This document shows, in pieces, positions 1-8,925 of a stretch of 64,000 nucleotides of DNA (position 1 is its first letter; each line of letters starts with the position of its first letter). The translations under genes were made by a program, and so were the position numbers. The notes under the pieces are model-generated. The model had not been told where the DNA came from. It made no database searches and was given only the letters and a program-made list of their open reading frames with translations. The DNA comes from DATFFO01 sp963744905 (GTDB taxonomy: Bacteria > Actinomycetota > Acidimicrobiia > Spongiisociales > ZC4RG35): positions 620,001 to 684,000 of the forward strand of contig CAVUUV010000005.1 of the NCBI GenBank assembly GCA_963744905.1. Direction: 5' to 3'.

Positions 1-2743
1 ACAGGAGCTGGCTCACGTTTCCCCCCCGGTTGTAGCGAACGTCGATGACCAGGCCGTCTTTGGTGACCTCCGTGAGGAACGAGCGATGGAACTCGGAGAA
101 GCCCCAGGGGCCCATATCCGGAATGTGGATGTAGCCCGCCCGGCCGCCCGTGGCCTCCGACACCATGGCGCGATTGGCCTGCACCCAGGCGCGATAGCGC
201 AGCCTGGTTTCGTCGACCAGCGGGGTGACGGTGACGGCGTGGGCCGGACGTCGCCCCCGTTTGAGGGTGAGGGCCACAGGGCGGCCTCCGCGGTCGACCA
301 GCAACTCCTGGGGAGTGATACGGGCGTCCACCTCGACTCCGTCGATCGCCAACAGCGTATCCCCCGCCTCCACGTCGATTCCCGGTACGCCGAGGGGAGA
401 GGAGGCCTTGGGATCCCAGGGGTCTCCCTCGACCAGGGCGACTATCCGCCACCTGCCCCGACGTAGCTCCAGATCCGCCCCCAGCAGTCCCTGGCGGTAG
501 TTGGGAACCGGTCGATAGTCGCCCCCCAGCTCGTAGGCATGCGACGTGCCCAGCTCCCCCTGCATCTCCCACATGAGATCGCTGAACTCGTCTCTGGAGG
601 CGACTCGCTCGATCAGGGGGAGGTAACGGTCTCGCACCTCCTCCCAGTCGACGCCGCTCATGTCCTCGAACCAGAAGTAATCCCGCTGAAGCCGCCAGGC
701 CTCGGAAAACATCTGCCTCCATTCCTCGCCGGGGTCTATCTGCACCCGGAGACGGCTGAGGTCCACCCAGCCGGTGGACCGGCCGGGCTCGGAGCCCGCC
801 GACTTGTCTTCCTTCCAGCCCACCGGCACGACCCGGACCCTCTTGCCCACCCTGACGGCGACCACCGTGCCGGCCGGGGTGGTGGAAACGCCCGAGACCC
901 CATCCGCGATCTGCTCGATCTTCTCGGTGTTGAAGTCCCATGCCTCCAGTCGCCCTGAGGGTTTGTCCGCCCCTCCTTCCGGAGTCGTTATCGGGAATGA
1001 CACGGTGAAGACCCGGCCCTTGGCACCGACGACGGGGCCGTAGCGCCCAGCACTCTGGGGGAAAGCGACCACCCGGTGCTCGATCCCTTCGAGGTCGATC
1101 TCCACCGGCCGGGGTTGATCCTTCTTCGCCTGGGCGGCCTTGTCGTCGCCCTCCTTATCCTTGGACCCTTCGTCGAGCGCCGACCCGGGGGCACGTACCC
1201 CCCGCTGGGCCGGATCGAACGGAGAAGGGATGTCTTTTCTGAGGGTGATCAGGTGAGGGAGGGTGCCGTTGGGAAACGAGTAATCGTGGAAGTGGGTGTC
1301 CGGCACGGGATCGAACACCCGCGAGGAGGTGAAGTAGAGGTAGCGGCCGGCCGGATCGAACGAAGGCCAGCGGTCGTCGAACCTCTCCGACGTGACCTGG
1401 ACCGGCTGTGCCCGCGAGGACGTGTCGAACAAGAAGATGGACTGGGTGCGAGGAGTGGTGGCGGCTCCAAAAGCCAGCCAGCGCCCATCCGGGGACCAGG
1501 CGGTACCGCTGATCCAGTAGTGGGAGCTGCGATAGACCTCCCTGATCCGGCCCGAGTCCAGCGAGACGATCAGCAACTGGAGGCGATGGTTGGTGATCGC
1601 CACCCGGGGATCACCGGCCGGGGAGACGTCCATCGACCTGACCCGGCCCAGATCCTTGTCGATCAGACGGCGGTCACCATTCTCCAGATCCTCGACGACG
1701 AGCCTGTCTTCGCCCGTCTCGTCCGTGACCGAAACCAGGCGGTGGCCGTCAGACAGCCAGGAGGTGAGGCGCCGCCGAACCGAAGACACCGGGCCGTGAC
1801 GTCGCACGGCTCCTTCCCAAAGGCCCATGGTGAAAGAACCACCCCGAACTGTGGCGGCCAGTGAGTGGCCCTGGGGATGGAGATCGACCGACTCCAGGTA
1901 CTTGCCCGCCGAGATGAAACGCCGGTTGCGGTGCGGGCGGGCCGAGGGCAGGGACACCTCGAGACGCTCGGGCCCATCGGAGGAGGGATCGAGCCGCCAC
2001 AGATCGGCACCGGCGTGATAGACGATCAGCTTGCCGTCGGTGGCGGCGTAGCGGGCGTAGAAGTCCTCATGATGGGTGTGACGGCGCAGAGAGCGGCCGG
2101 TGGGAGTGACCGAGTAGATGTTGCCATGTCCCTCGTGATCGGAGATGAAGTAGATGCGCCGGCCCACCCACAGAGGAGAAGCCAGGTTGCCGGCAAGCTC
2201 TACCAGCGGAGCGAAGGATCCGTCGCCCTTGCGATCGATCCACAGTGCCCCCGCTCGTCCGCCCCGGTACCGCTTCCATCGAGCCGGATCGGTGGTCTGG
2301 CGTCCGAGCACCAAACCGGGACCGCCGGGCTGGCGGGCCAGGGACCGGGCCGGGCCCCAGGGAAGCAGGGCGGAGGGGCCTCCCGAGGCGGACACCGACC
2401 AGAGGCGGAAATCGTTGGCGAAGGGCCACTCGGCGTTCGATCCATAGATGACCCTATCGCCGTCCCAACCCACCACCTGACTCAGGGCACCGTGAAAAGT
2501 GAGCCTCGTGGGTGCCCCCCCGGAGGCGTCCATCACGTGCACCTCCGACACTCCCTCGTCGCGACCCACATATGCGATCCACCCGCCATCGGGTGAATAG
2601 GCGGGGTAAGCGGAGGGGCCGGGATTGGCGGTGAGCCGGCGAGCCCGGCCACCCTCGACCGAGACTTCCCACAGGTCGTCCTCGGAGGTGAAGACGATGC
2701 GATCGCCGAAAACGGTCGGGTGTCGGTAATAGCCGGAGGTCAT
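1..2743 (-). CDS. Tricorn-type protease, C-terminus cut off by the window edge
   Basis: Cytoplasmic serine protease of the tricorn family (S41), which degrades oligopeptides. One open frame of 914 codons runs from ATG at 2743 to the left edge. The N-terminal two thirds are beta-propeller repeats (for example a SPDGGWIAYV blade near the start and YARYAATDGK later). The catalytic core follows: GTSHAYELGG places the Ser-His pair at about residues 734-735 (Thermoplasma Ser745-His746), then a PDZ segment, then GYIHIPDMG and VRYNRGGNVS at the edge. The nucleophilic Ser and last catalytic Glu should lie outside the window. Known tricorns are about 1,070 residues, so roughly 150 are missing. It is downstream of the osmoprotectant operon but separated by a terminator. 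Confidence 0.9.
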   Translation of the reverse strand, partial: MTSGYYRHPTVFGDRIVFTSEDDLWEVSVEGGRARRLTANPGPSAYPAYSPDGGWIAYVGRDEGVSEVHVMDASGGAPTRLTFHGALSQVVGWDGDRVIYGSNAEWPFANDFRLWSVSASGGPSALLPWGPARSLARQPGGPGLVLGRQTTDPARWKRYRGGRAGALWIDRKGDGSFAPLVELAGNLASPLWVGRRIYFISDHEGHGNIYSVTPTGRSLRRHTHHEDFYARYAATDGKLIVYHAGADLWRLDPSSDGPERLEVSLPSARPHRNRRFISAGKYLESVDLHPQGHSLAATVRGGSFTMGLWEGAVRRHGPVSSVRRRLTSWLSDGHRLVSVTDETGEDRLVVEDLENGDRRLIDKDLGRVRSMDVSPAGDPRVAITNHRLQLLIVSLDSGRIREVYRSSHYWISGTAWSPDGRWLAFGAATTPRTQSIFLFDTSSRAQPVQVTSERFDDRWPSFDPAGRYLYFTSSRVFDPVPDTHFHDYSFPNGTLPHLITLRKDIPSPFDPAQRGVRAPGSALDEGSKDKEGDDKAAQAKKDQPRPVEIDLEGIEHRVVAFPQSAGRYGPVVGAKGRVFTVSFPITTPEGGADKPSGRLEAWDFNTEKIEQIADGVSGVSTTPAGTVVAVRVGKRVRVVPVGWKEDKSAGSEPGRSTGWVDLSRLRVQIDPGEEWRQMFSEAWRLQRDYFWFEDMSGVDWEEVRDRYLPLIERVASRDEFSDLMWEMQGELGTSHAYELGGDYRPVPNYRQGLLGADLELRRGRWRIVALVEGDPWDPKASSPLGVPGIDVEAGDTLLAIDGVEVDARITPQELLVDRGGRPVALTLKRGRRPAHAVTVTPLVDETRLRYRAWVQANRAMVSEATGGRAGYIHIPDMGPWGFSEFHRSFLTEVTKDGLVIDVRYNRGGNVSQLL

Positions 2744-2763
2744 AGGCCGGTCACGGTAGTGCC

Positions 2764-2793
2764 GGGCGAGGTGGGAGACCTCCCACCTCGCCC
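2764..2793 (-). terminator. Strong hairpin ending the osmoprotectant transporter transcript
   Basis: Perfect 14-bp inverted repeat (2764-2777 with 2780-2793, two-base centre) in the 71-bp gap between the substrate-binding protein stop and the tricorn start. No long T-run follows, so termination efficiency is an inference; the position fits a transcript end on the minus strand. Confidence 0.6.
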
Positions 2794-2814
2794 CGATGGT
2801 TCCCCTCCGGGGGA

Positions 2815-3843
2815 TCAGCCGTTGAGGAACCCGTTCTCGGTCAACCAGGCCGTGGCCACATCGTCGGGATTCTGTGCCTGGAGCTCGATACGACCGTTCA
2901 GGTCCAACAGCACGTCGGTGGTGATCTTCTCGGAAATCGAGTTGATCAAATTGACCATGTCGTCTCCGTAGGCATCCACCACCTCATTGGTCATCACGGG
3001 CACGATGCTCTCCGGGGCGATGATCTCGTCGGTGCCGCCCAGCGCCACGAAGCCCTTCTCGGTGATGACGGGCTGGGTGGAGAAGAGCAGGGCGACCTGG
3101 ATCTCACCCGACTCGAGGGCGGCGATACGGGCCGAACCCTCCTGGATCGACTCGAACGACAGGTTGGACAGCCCGTAGGTGTCGACCAGGCCCTGGTAGC
3201 AGGTCTCGCGCGTCTCACACTCGGGTGGACCGCCCAGGGTGATATCTCCCACGTCGGCCAGGTCGGAAACAGTGCTGACACTGTTGGAGGAGGCGAAGTC
3301 CCCGGTCACCACGAACACGTTCTTGTCCTGGCCCGGCGCCGGTTCCAGCACGGTCACGTCATCGGCCGAGAAGAGGTCGCGCAACTTGGCCAGAGCGTCG
3401 TCGACGTTGGTAGGAGCGTCTTCACCGAACCCGACAGAGATGGCCGACCCCAGATACTCAGGCAACAGATCGATGTTCCCGGCTTGCAGTTCGGGAAAGA
3501 TCAACTCCCGGGACCCCAGGTTCAGGTTGCGCTCTACGGGATAGCCGTTGGCCTCGAGAGCCTGGGCGTAGATCTCGGCCAGAACCACGCTCTCGGGGAA
3601 GTTGAAAGACCCCACCGTGATGACCGGCCCCTCGGTGCCGCTCGTGGTCTCGGTCATGGCCGTGGTGGTCTCGGACATGGCCGTGGTGGTCTCGGTCATG
3701 GCCGAGGTGGTTACGGTCGTTTCGACGCCGCCCGCCGCGGTCGTCGTTGCGTCTCCACCCGACCCGTTGCCACATGCCGTCAAGACCAGCATGGTGGCAA
3801 CCACGGTCGCCCCGAAGACGCGCCTGCGGAGAAATTCCCGCAT
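2815..3843 (-). CDS. Osmoprotectant (glycine betaine/choline-type) ABC transporter substrate-binding lipoprotein
   Basis: Extracytoplasmic binding protein of the OpuCC/ProX/OsmF family. ATG at 3843 is chosen because AAAGGA lies just upstream and the resulting N-terminus is a lipoprotein signal with lipobox LTAC (Cys24). A Thr/Ala/Glu/Met-rich linker follows, then the periplasmic-binding fold beginning TVGSFNFPES and containing DLLPEYLGS and NVDDALAKL, typical of this family. The mature domain is about 270 residues. It is last in an operon with two permeases and an ATPase but is preceded by its own intergenic hairpin. The exact solute cannot be read from sequence. Confidence 0.88.
   Translation of the reverse strand: MREFLRRRVFGATVVATMLVLTACGNGSGGDATTTAAGGVETTVTTSAMTETTTAMSETTTAMTETTSGTEGPVITVGSFNFPESVVLAEIYAQALEANGYPVERNLNLGSRELIFPELQAGNIDLLPEYLGSAISVGFGEDAPTNVDDALAKLRDLFSADDVTVLEPAPGQDKNVFVVTGDFASSNSVSTVSDLADVGDITLGGPPECETRETCYQGLVDTYGLSNLSFESIQEGSARIAALESGEIQVALLFSTQPVITEKGFVALGGTDEIIAPESIVPVMTNEVVDAYGDDMVNLINSISEKITTDVLLDLNGRIELQAQNPDDVATAWLTENGFLNG
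3641..3712. repeat. 24-bp tandem repeat encoding the Thr-rich lipoprotein linker
   Basis: About three imperfect copies of a 24-bp unit (core GGTGGTCTCGGTCATGGCC) encode an eight-residue TTTAM(T/S)ET repeat directly after the lipobox. It probably forms an extended spacer between the lipid anchor and the binding domain. The copy number may vary between strains. Confidence 0.75.
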
Positions 3844-3866
3844 GGGTCGTCCTTTCTCTTGCGTTC

Positions 3867-3889
3867 TAAAAAGGCGCCGTCGGGCGCCT
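3867..3889 (-). terminator. Rho-independent terminator or attenuator inside the osmoprotectant operon
   Basis: On the minus strand a 7-bp GC stem (AGGCGCC, four-base loop, GGCGCCT; 3889-3872) runs directly into five T residues (3871-3867). It lies between the second permease stop (3938) and the substrate-binding protein start (3843). It could trim transcription between membrane components and binding protein or mark the 3' end of a processed permease mRNA. Confidence 0.65.
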
Positions 3890-3937
3890 CGAAGCTTCAA
3901 CCGTATCCGGAACTGTGCCATTCCGGGATTCGCGCCA

Positions 3938-4666
3938 TCAGGAGACGCTGGCCGCCGCCCTCACCTGGTCCGCCGACAGATGCCGCACCCCGGCCGGCAA
4001 CAGAAGATCCTCGCCCCGGGCGAACAGCCAGTCGGCGCCCAGGGTGAGGAGGGCTATGAGCACCGCCCCGGCGAAGACTCCCGCCCGCCCGGCCGGGCCC
4101 TGGGCGAACCCCCGCACCACGTACTGACCCAACCCCCCGCCCGAGGACAACACTGCACCCAGCGGTACCGTCGCCATCACCTGGATGAACGAGATCCGGA
4201 TCCCGGCCAGCACGACCGGTGCCCCGACCGGGAGCTCGATCCTGCGCAGTATCTGCATTTCGGTGAGGCCCATACCCCGGGCCGCCTCCACAGTCTCGGG
4301 GGGTACGGTGACGATCCCCGTGTAGGCGTTGGTGAAGATGGGGGGCACGGCCAGGGCGATAAGCGCCACCACGATGGGCCAGAACCGCAGGCTGACGCCG
4401 GCCCGGGCGAAGAACACTGCCACCAGGATCAAAAGCCCGAAGGACGGGATGGCTCGACCGATGTTGACCGTGGCGTTGGCGGCAAACTCCCCCGTCCGGC
4501 GATGAGCCAGCCAGATGGCGATCGGCAGGGCCAGAGCCACGGCCACCGCCGTGGACAGGATCGCCAGCCACATGTGCTCCACGGTCCGGGGGAAGATGCC
4601 ATCGTTTCCCATCCAGCGACCCGGCTCCCCGAACCAGTCCATCAGCTCAGACCAGAAGGCATTCAC
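3938..4666 (-). CDS. Osmoprotectant ABC transporter permease (OpuCB/OpuCD family), second copy
   Basis: Inner-membrane channel subunit of 242 residues. GTG at 4666 is chosen because it overlaps the upstream permease stop as GTGA. Several hydrophobic segments are visible. The coupling loop EAARGMGLTEMQILRRIELP is the EAA motif that contacts the ATPase. It forms a heterodimer with the adjacent permease, as in the OpuC/OsmU systems. An in-frame upstream extension to 5311 is just antisense-like readthrough of the neighbouring gene and has no permease character. Confidence 0.88.
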   Translation of the reverse strand: MNAFWSELMDWFGEPGRWMGNDGIFPRTVEHMWLAILSTAVAVALALPIAIWLAHRRTGEFAANATVNIGRAIPSFGLLILVAVFFARAGVSLRFWPIVVALIALAVPPIFTNAYTGIVTVPPETVEAARGMGLTEMQILRRIELPVGAPVVLAGIRISFIQVMATVPLGAVLSSGGGLGQYVVRGFAQGPAGRAGVFAGAVLIALLTLGADWLFARGEDLLLPAGVRHLSADQVRAAASVS

Positions 4667-5352
4667 GGGCTCGACCGCCTCAGCCAGGGGGTCATGGCCC
4701 TTCCCACCGCCAGCAGGACCAGATCCAAACAAGCGGCCAGCACCACCGAGAGGACTACACCCACGATGATCTCGGTGGGAAAGATGATCGACCGCCGAAT
4801 CCCGTCGAGTATGAAGAATCCGAGCCCGCCCAGACCCAGCAGGGAGGTAACGGTCACCAGGCCGATGATGGTCACGGTTGCGATGCGAAAGCCGGCCACG
4901 ATCACGGGAAGGGCCAGGGGCAACTGAATCCGCCAGAGCCGCTGGCGATCCCGGTAGCCCATTCCCGACGCCGCTTCGATGACGTCTGAGGGAACACCAT
5001 TGATCCCGGTGACGATGTTGCGCACCAGGATCAGCAGGGTGTAGGTGACCAGGGCGACCTCGGCGGTGATGAACTTCTCGGTCACGGTCCCGATCCCGAC
5101 GAAGGGCACCACCAAGGCGAAGACGGCCAGGGAGGGGATGGTGTAGAGCAGGCCACTGACCGACGAGATGGGCTCGTAGGTGGGGGGCCAGCGCAAGGCA
5201 ATGGCCGACAGGATCAGTGCCAGCACCAGGCCCACGGCCAGCGCCACCCCGGTGAGCGTCAGGTGCTCGACCGTCTTCTGCCAGATCGTGTCGAGGTTGC
5301 GGCCCACCCACGACCAGTCGAAGAGTGGAACCACCGTCTGGGCCAGCGTCAC
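4663..5352 (-). CDS. Osmoprotectant ABC transporter permease (OpuCB/OpuCD family), first copy
   Basis: Membrane permease of 229 residues. The GTG at 5352 overlaps the ATPase stop (GTGA) and gives the expected N-terminus; the longer upstream frame lies inside the ATPase gene and is not used. The EAA loop reads EAASGMGYRDRQRLWRIQLP. About five or six transmembrane segments are visible. Translational coupling to both neighbours supports a stoichiometric ATPase-permease-permease complex. Confidence 0.88.
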   Translation of the reverse strand: MTLAQTVVPLFDWSWVGRNLDTIWQKTVEHLTLTGVALAVGLVLALILSAIALRWPPTYEPISSVSGLLYTIPSLAVFALVVPFVGIGTVTEKFITAEVALVTYTLLILVRNIVTGINGVPSDVIEAASGMGYRDRQRLWRIQLPLALPVIVAGFRIATVTIIGLVTVTSLLGLGGLGFFILDGIRRSIIFPTEIIVGVVLSVVLAACLDLVLLAVGRAMTPWLRRSSP

Positions 5353-6446
5353 GAGACGATGTCCTCGGCGATCTGGTCCAGTCCGAGCATTCCCTCGTAT
5401 CGCTCCCCGTCTGTCACCACCGCCACGTGAGCCCTCGACCGGACCACCGCATCCAGTGCCTCTCGCAACGTGGAGTCGCGATCGATCCGCACCCAGAAAG
5501 GACGGGTCTCGGCTTCGGCCACGGTCCCGCTCACCTCGGCGCCCCAGGCCCATCCCACCAAGCGCTCGCCGTCGAGCACCACCACCCACTCGGTGCCGTG
5601 ATGCTCCATCGCCTCCGAGACCCGGTGGGCCCCGTCCTGGAGATCCACCACCGGCCCTCTCTGGAGGTGGACGTTGTTCACGGTGGTCAGGCCGAGTCGC
5701 TTCAAACCCCGCTCCCCACCGAGGAAGTTCTCCACGAAGGGGTTGGCGGGGTTGGTGAGGATCTCCTCGGGAGTGTCGAACTGCTCCAGCCGCGCTCCCT
5801 CGTTGAGGATGGCGATCCTGTCCCCCATGCGAATGGCCTCGTCGATGTCATGGGTGACGAAGACGACCGTCTTCTGCAGCCGGGCCTGAAGCGATAGGAA
5901 CTCGTCCTGGAGGCGGGCGCGAACGATGGGGTCCACGGCGCCGAAGGGCTCGTCCATCAACAGCACCGGCGGGTCGGCTGCCAGGGCTCGAGCCACCCCG
6001 ACCCGCTGCTGCTGACCACCCGACAGCTCCGATGGGTACCGGTCGAGCATGGAAGGATCGAGACCGACTACCTCGACGAGTTCGCTCACCCGGGACCGGA
6101 TCCGCCCATCCTCCCACCCCATCAGTTCCGGCACCGTGGCGATGTTCTGGGCGATGGTTCGGTGCGGGAAGAGGCCGATCTGCTGAATGACGTAGCCGAT
6201 GGATCGTCGCAACTCATGAGCCGGGGTTTCGGTGGCCGCCACCCCGTCCACCCAGATCTCACCGGATGTCGGTTCGATGATGCGGTTGATCATCTTGAGG
6301 GTGGTGGTCTTGCCACAACCCGACGGGCCCACGAGGGTGACGAACTCGCCTTTTTCTACCGCCAGAGAAAGGTCTCCCACGGCAGCCGATTCGGATCCGG
6401 GGAAGAGCTTGGAGACGTGTTCGAGGCGAATCATGGAATCGGTCAA
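5349..6446 (-). CDS. Osmoprotectant ABC transporter ATP-binding protein with C-terminal CBS pair (OpuCA/ProV-like)
   Basis: Cytoplasmic ATPase of 365 residues driving uptake of compatible solutes. Walker A GPSGCGKTT (near residue 40), Q-loop, signature LSGGQQQRVGVARAL, Walker B VLLMDEPFGAVD and the switch His (VFVTHD) are all present. The C-terminal about 110 residues form a CBS pair, the ionic-strength or cyclic-nucleotide sensor in OpuA-type transporters. TTG at 6446 is favoured because GGAGG sits five bases upstream; the ATG at 6434 is too far from it. Confidence 0.92.
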   Translation of the reverse strand: MTDSMIRLEHVSKLFPGSESAAVGDLSLAVEKGEFVTLVGPSGCGKTTTLKMINRIIEPTSGEIWVDGVAATETPAHELRRSIGYVIQQIGLFPHRTIAQNIATVPELMGWEDGRIRSRVSELVEVVGLDPSMLDRYPSELSGGQQQRVGVARALAADPPVLLMDEPFGAVDPIVRARLQDEFLSLQARLQKTVVFVTHDIDEAIRMGDRIAILNEGARLEQFDTPEEILTNPANPFVENFLGGERGLKRLGLTTVNNVHLQRGPVVDLQDGAHRVSEAMEHHGTEWVVVLDGERLVGWAWGAEVSGTVAEAETRPFWVRIDRDSTLREALDAVVRSRAHVAVVTDGERYEGMLGLDQIAEDIVS

Positions 6447-6515
6447 GAGCGCCTCCGTCTCCGGGAACCAGATAGGAAGACCATAACCGGCTCGAGAACG
6501 GCGACGGATGCCCGG

Positions 6516-7424
6516 TCAGGCGGCCGGCGGTGCCAGCCCTCCCACCAGAAACTCCTCGTCGTCGATCACGGGGATCGGATCCGGCCCGAAGATGGGGCGC
6601 AGAGGCTTGGCGGCCTCTACGGGCTCGGCGTGGCCGATCGACACCGGGTCCTCCATGGCCCGGGCAACCGGTGTGCTCGGTCCCAGCCCGACCAGGCGCT
6701 CCCTCCGTACCAGGCCAACCAGGCGACCAGCGTCTGCCACGGCCAGGGTGGCCTGCTTGTGGATGCGGAGTGTGTCACCCACGTGCAGCAACGGGCCCAC
6801 GAAAACCGGCTCACCCATCACCTGGAACACCCGCTCGGGAGCGGACTGGACCACGACCGCCCCGGCCGGGGCGCTGGAACGCAGCCGGGCGCCCGGGCCG
6901 AACAACCGTCGCTGGAACCATGATCCCCCCGGTGCCCCGAAGACCAGCAGTGCCCCCTCGGGCAGCTCGGCCACGAGCTCGGTCATGTCGGAGGCCGGGA
7001 GCGTCCGATACTCAATGTCGGGCACCCGCGGGTAGATCTCCTCGACCACCCCGATGGCATCGGCAGCTTCTCCTTCCGGCGGATAAGCCGAGACCATCGA
7101 GGCCGGCACTCCCAGGGCCTGTCCCAGATGTTTGGCCACCTCTGCGGCCAGAACCGAATGCGGGCCTCCGGCCACCGCCGCCACCACGGCCTCAACCCGT
7201 TCAGGGTCGAGATCCAGCGGTACGGCCACGTCCACCAGGTCGAATGAGGAAGGAAGCCGGCGCGAAACCAGCAGGTCGGCTCGCTCCTCTATGCAGGCCG
7301 TGGATGGATCCCCCTGTATGCGGGGAGCCTCGGCTCCGCCCAGCAGCTCGGCCAGCTCCTGGCATCCCTTCCCGCGCGTCCACACCACCCGAGGAACACG
7401 CGCCCTCTTCGATTTGGAAGTCAT
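6516..7424 (-). CDS. USP-like protein with C-terminal CBS-type domain
   Basis: Predicted soluble protein of about 300 residues. The middle part looks like a universal stress protein alpha/beta fold ending in a GAPGGSWFQRR/FGPGARLR...PAGAVVV segment, the usual glycine-rich nucleotide loop. The C-terminal about 110 residues (VMGEPVFVGP...TLAVADAGRLVGLVRRERL) resemble a CBS pair. The ATG at 7424 is used, but a GTG at 7442 is equally possible and neither has a clear ribosome site. It lies upstream of the osmoprotectant ATPase in the same direction, so a sensing role in osmotic or energy stress is plausible but inferred. Confidence 0.6.
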   Translation of the reverse strand: MTSKSKRARVPRVVWTRGKGCQELAELLGGAEAPRIQGDPSTACIEERADLLVSRRLPSSFDLVDVAVPLDLDPERVEAVVAAVAGGPHSVLAAEVAKHLGQALGVPASMVSAYPPEGEAADAIGVVEEIYPRVPDIEYRTLPASDMTELVAELPEGALLVFGAPGGSWFQRRLFGPGARLRSSAPAGAVVVQSAPERVFQVMGEPVFVGPLLHVGDTLRIHKQATLAVADAGRLVGLVRRERLVGLGPSTPVARAMEDPVSIGHAEPVEAAKPLRPIFGPDPIPVIDDEEFLVGGLAPPAA

Positions 7425-7514
7425 CTGGGAGAAGTCTGCCACACATGCGGGCTTGCGTCCGGAGCCTTTTCCCCGTTCCAGGGTTCAGTGGGTTTTCTGC
7501 CACCATGCACAACT
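7425..7514. promoter_or_regulatory. Divergent intergenic region between USP-CBS gene and transhydrogenase operon
   Basis: About 90 bp separate two divergently transcribed genes and must hold both promoters. I see no convincing -35/-10 pair or operator palindrome. Confidence 0.35.
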
Positions 7515-8633
7515 ATGCGTGTGTCCGTCCTGGCGGCCCAGCGCCGCAAAGAACGCCGGGTGGCGTTGACGCCCGACTCGGTCCATCGCCTGATCGGCGC
7601 CGGCCACACAGTGACCGTCGAATCGGGAGCCGGCTCCAACGCCGGCTTCCCCGACCATCTCTACGAGGAGGCGGGGGCAGCGATCGGCGACTGGGTGGAA
7701 ACCGACGTCGTGGTCTGCGTTGAGCCTCCCCGGCCAGACCGGGTCCAGGGAGCCAGGGCCGTGCTGGGGCTGCTCGAACCGCTCGACGAGCCCGATCAAC
7801 TCCAGAAACTGGCGTCGACCGGGGTGGCCCTGCTGGCCTTCGAGCTGGTACCGAGAACCACCCGGGCCCAGGTGGTAGATGCACTCTCTTCCCAGGCGAC
7901 GATCGCCGGTTACGCCGCCGTCATCGAAGCTGCCCGCCTCAGCGACCGGATCTTCCCGATGCTCACGACCGCCGCCGGGACGATCCGTCCGGCCGGAGTC
8001 GTGGTGCTCGGCGCCGGCGTGGCCGGCCTGCAGGCGATCGCCACCGCCCGCCGTCTGGGGGCGGTGGTCTCCGCCTTCGATGTTCGGGGTGCCGCCGCCC
8101 AGCAGATCCGTTCTCTGGGCGCCAGATTCATCGAGGTCGAGGTCGAGGCCCAGGACGAATCCGCCTCGGGCGGTTATGCGAGCCAGTTGGCCGACGAGGC
8201 GGAGGCGGCCGTCCTGGCCGGCTTGTTCGAGCCGGTCACCAGGGCAGACGTCGTGGTCACCACGGCGGCCATCCCGGGCCGGCCCGCTCCCAGGCTGGTC
8301 TCATCGGAGATGGTGGCTTCCATGAGGCCGGGCGCCGTCATCGTCGACGGTGCGGCCTCGACGGGTGGGAATTGCGAGCTGACCGAGCCTGACGAGATCA
8401 TGACCCACGGCGGGGTGGTCGTGTCGGGGCCACTCGACCTTCCATCCCGGGCCCCCAACCACGCCAGCCTGCTCTACGGTCGCAATGTCACCGCTTTCAT
8501 CGGATTCCTCACCGGAGATGACGGGAGCTTCGATCTCGACCCCGACGACGAGGTGATCGCCGAGACCCTGGCTGCCCGGGAAGGTGAAATCGTCAACTCC
8601 AGGGTGCCGGCCGCCCTGGCCGACAAGGAGTGA
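7515..8633 (+). CDS. pntAA: NAD(P) transhydrogenase subunit alpha 1 (NAD(H)-binding)
   Basis: Cytoplasmic dI domain of the proton-translocating transhydrogenase, which reduces NADP+ with NADH using the proton gradient. 372 residues from ATG 7515 (MRVSVLAAQRRKERRVALTP, the standard alanine dehydrogenase/PntA start). The Rossmann fingerprint VVVLGAGVAGLQAIATARRLGA and the RQD-loop region DESASGGYA are visible. Separate alpha1, alpha2 and beta genes are the three-subunit arrangement common in alphaproteobacteria and many actinobacteria. Next gene starts two bases downstream. Confidence 0.93.
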   Translation: MRVSVLAAQRRKERRVALTPDSVHRLIGAGHTVTVESGAGSNAGFPDHLYEEAGAAIGDWVETDVVVCVEPPRPDRVQGARAVLGLLEPLDEPDQLQKLASTGVALLAFELVPRTTRAQVVDALSSQATIAGYAAVIEAARLSDRIFPMLTTAAGTIRPAGVVVLGAGVAGLQAIATARRLGAVVSAFDVRGAAAQQIRSLGARFIEVEVEAQDESASGGYASQLADEAEAAVLAGLFEPVTRADVVVTTAAIPGRPAPRLVSSEMVASMRPGAVIVDGAASTGGNCELTEPDEIMTHGGVVVSGPLDLPSRAPNHASLLYGRNVTAFIGFLTGDDGSFDLDPDDEVIAETLAAREGEIVNSRVPAALADKE

Positions 8634-8634
8634 C

Positions 8635-8925
8635 ATGAGCCTTCTCATCTCCATCACCGTCTTCGTCCTGGCGGCCTTCGTCGGATTCGAAGTCATAACC
8701 AAGGTGCCCCCCACCCTTCACACCCCGCTCATGTCGGGTTCGAATGCCATTTCCGGCATCTCCATCATCGGAGCCATCGTCGCCACCGGTTCGAGCAACG
8801 CCACGGCCGCCACGATCCTCGGCTTCATAGCCGTTGTGATGGCCACGATCAATGTCGTTGGCGGCTTCCTGGTCACGGATCGGATGCTGGCCATGTTCAG
8901 GCGTCGGCCGGGGGACGAACGATGA
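8635..8925 (+). CDS. pntAB: NAD(P) transhydrogenase subunit alpha 2 (membrane)
   Basis: Small membrane subunit of 96 residues with three hydrophobic helices and the family motifs VPPTLHTPLMSGSNAISGI and GFLVTDRML. Together with the N-terminal half of PntB it forms the proton channel. ATG at 8635 directly follows the pntAA stop; its TGA overlaps the pntB ATG (ATGA). Confidence 0.93.
   Translation: MSLLISITVFVLAAFVGFEVITKVPPTLHTPLMSGSNAISGISIIGAIVATGSSNATAATILGFIAVVMATINVVGGFLVTDRMLAMFRRRPGDER

Noticed and set aside
3602..4927. 441-codon open frame on the plus strand
   Set aside because: Runs antisense through the lipoprotein and permease genes, which have clear family motifs on the minus strand.
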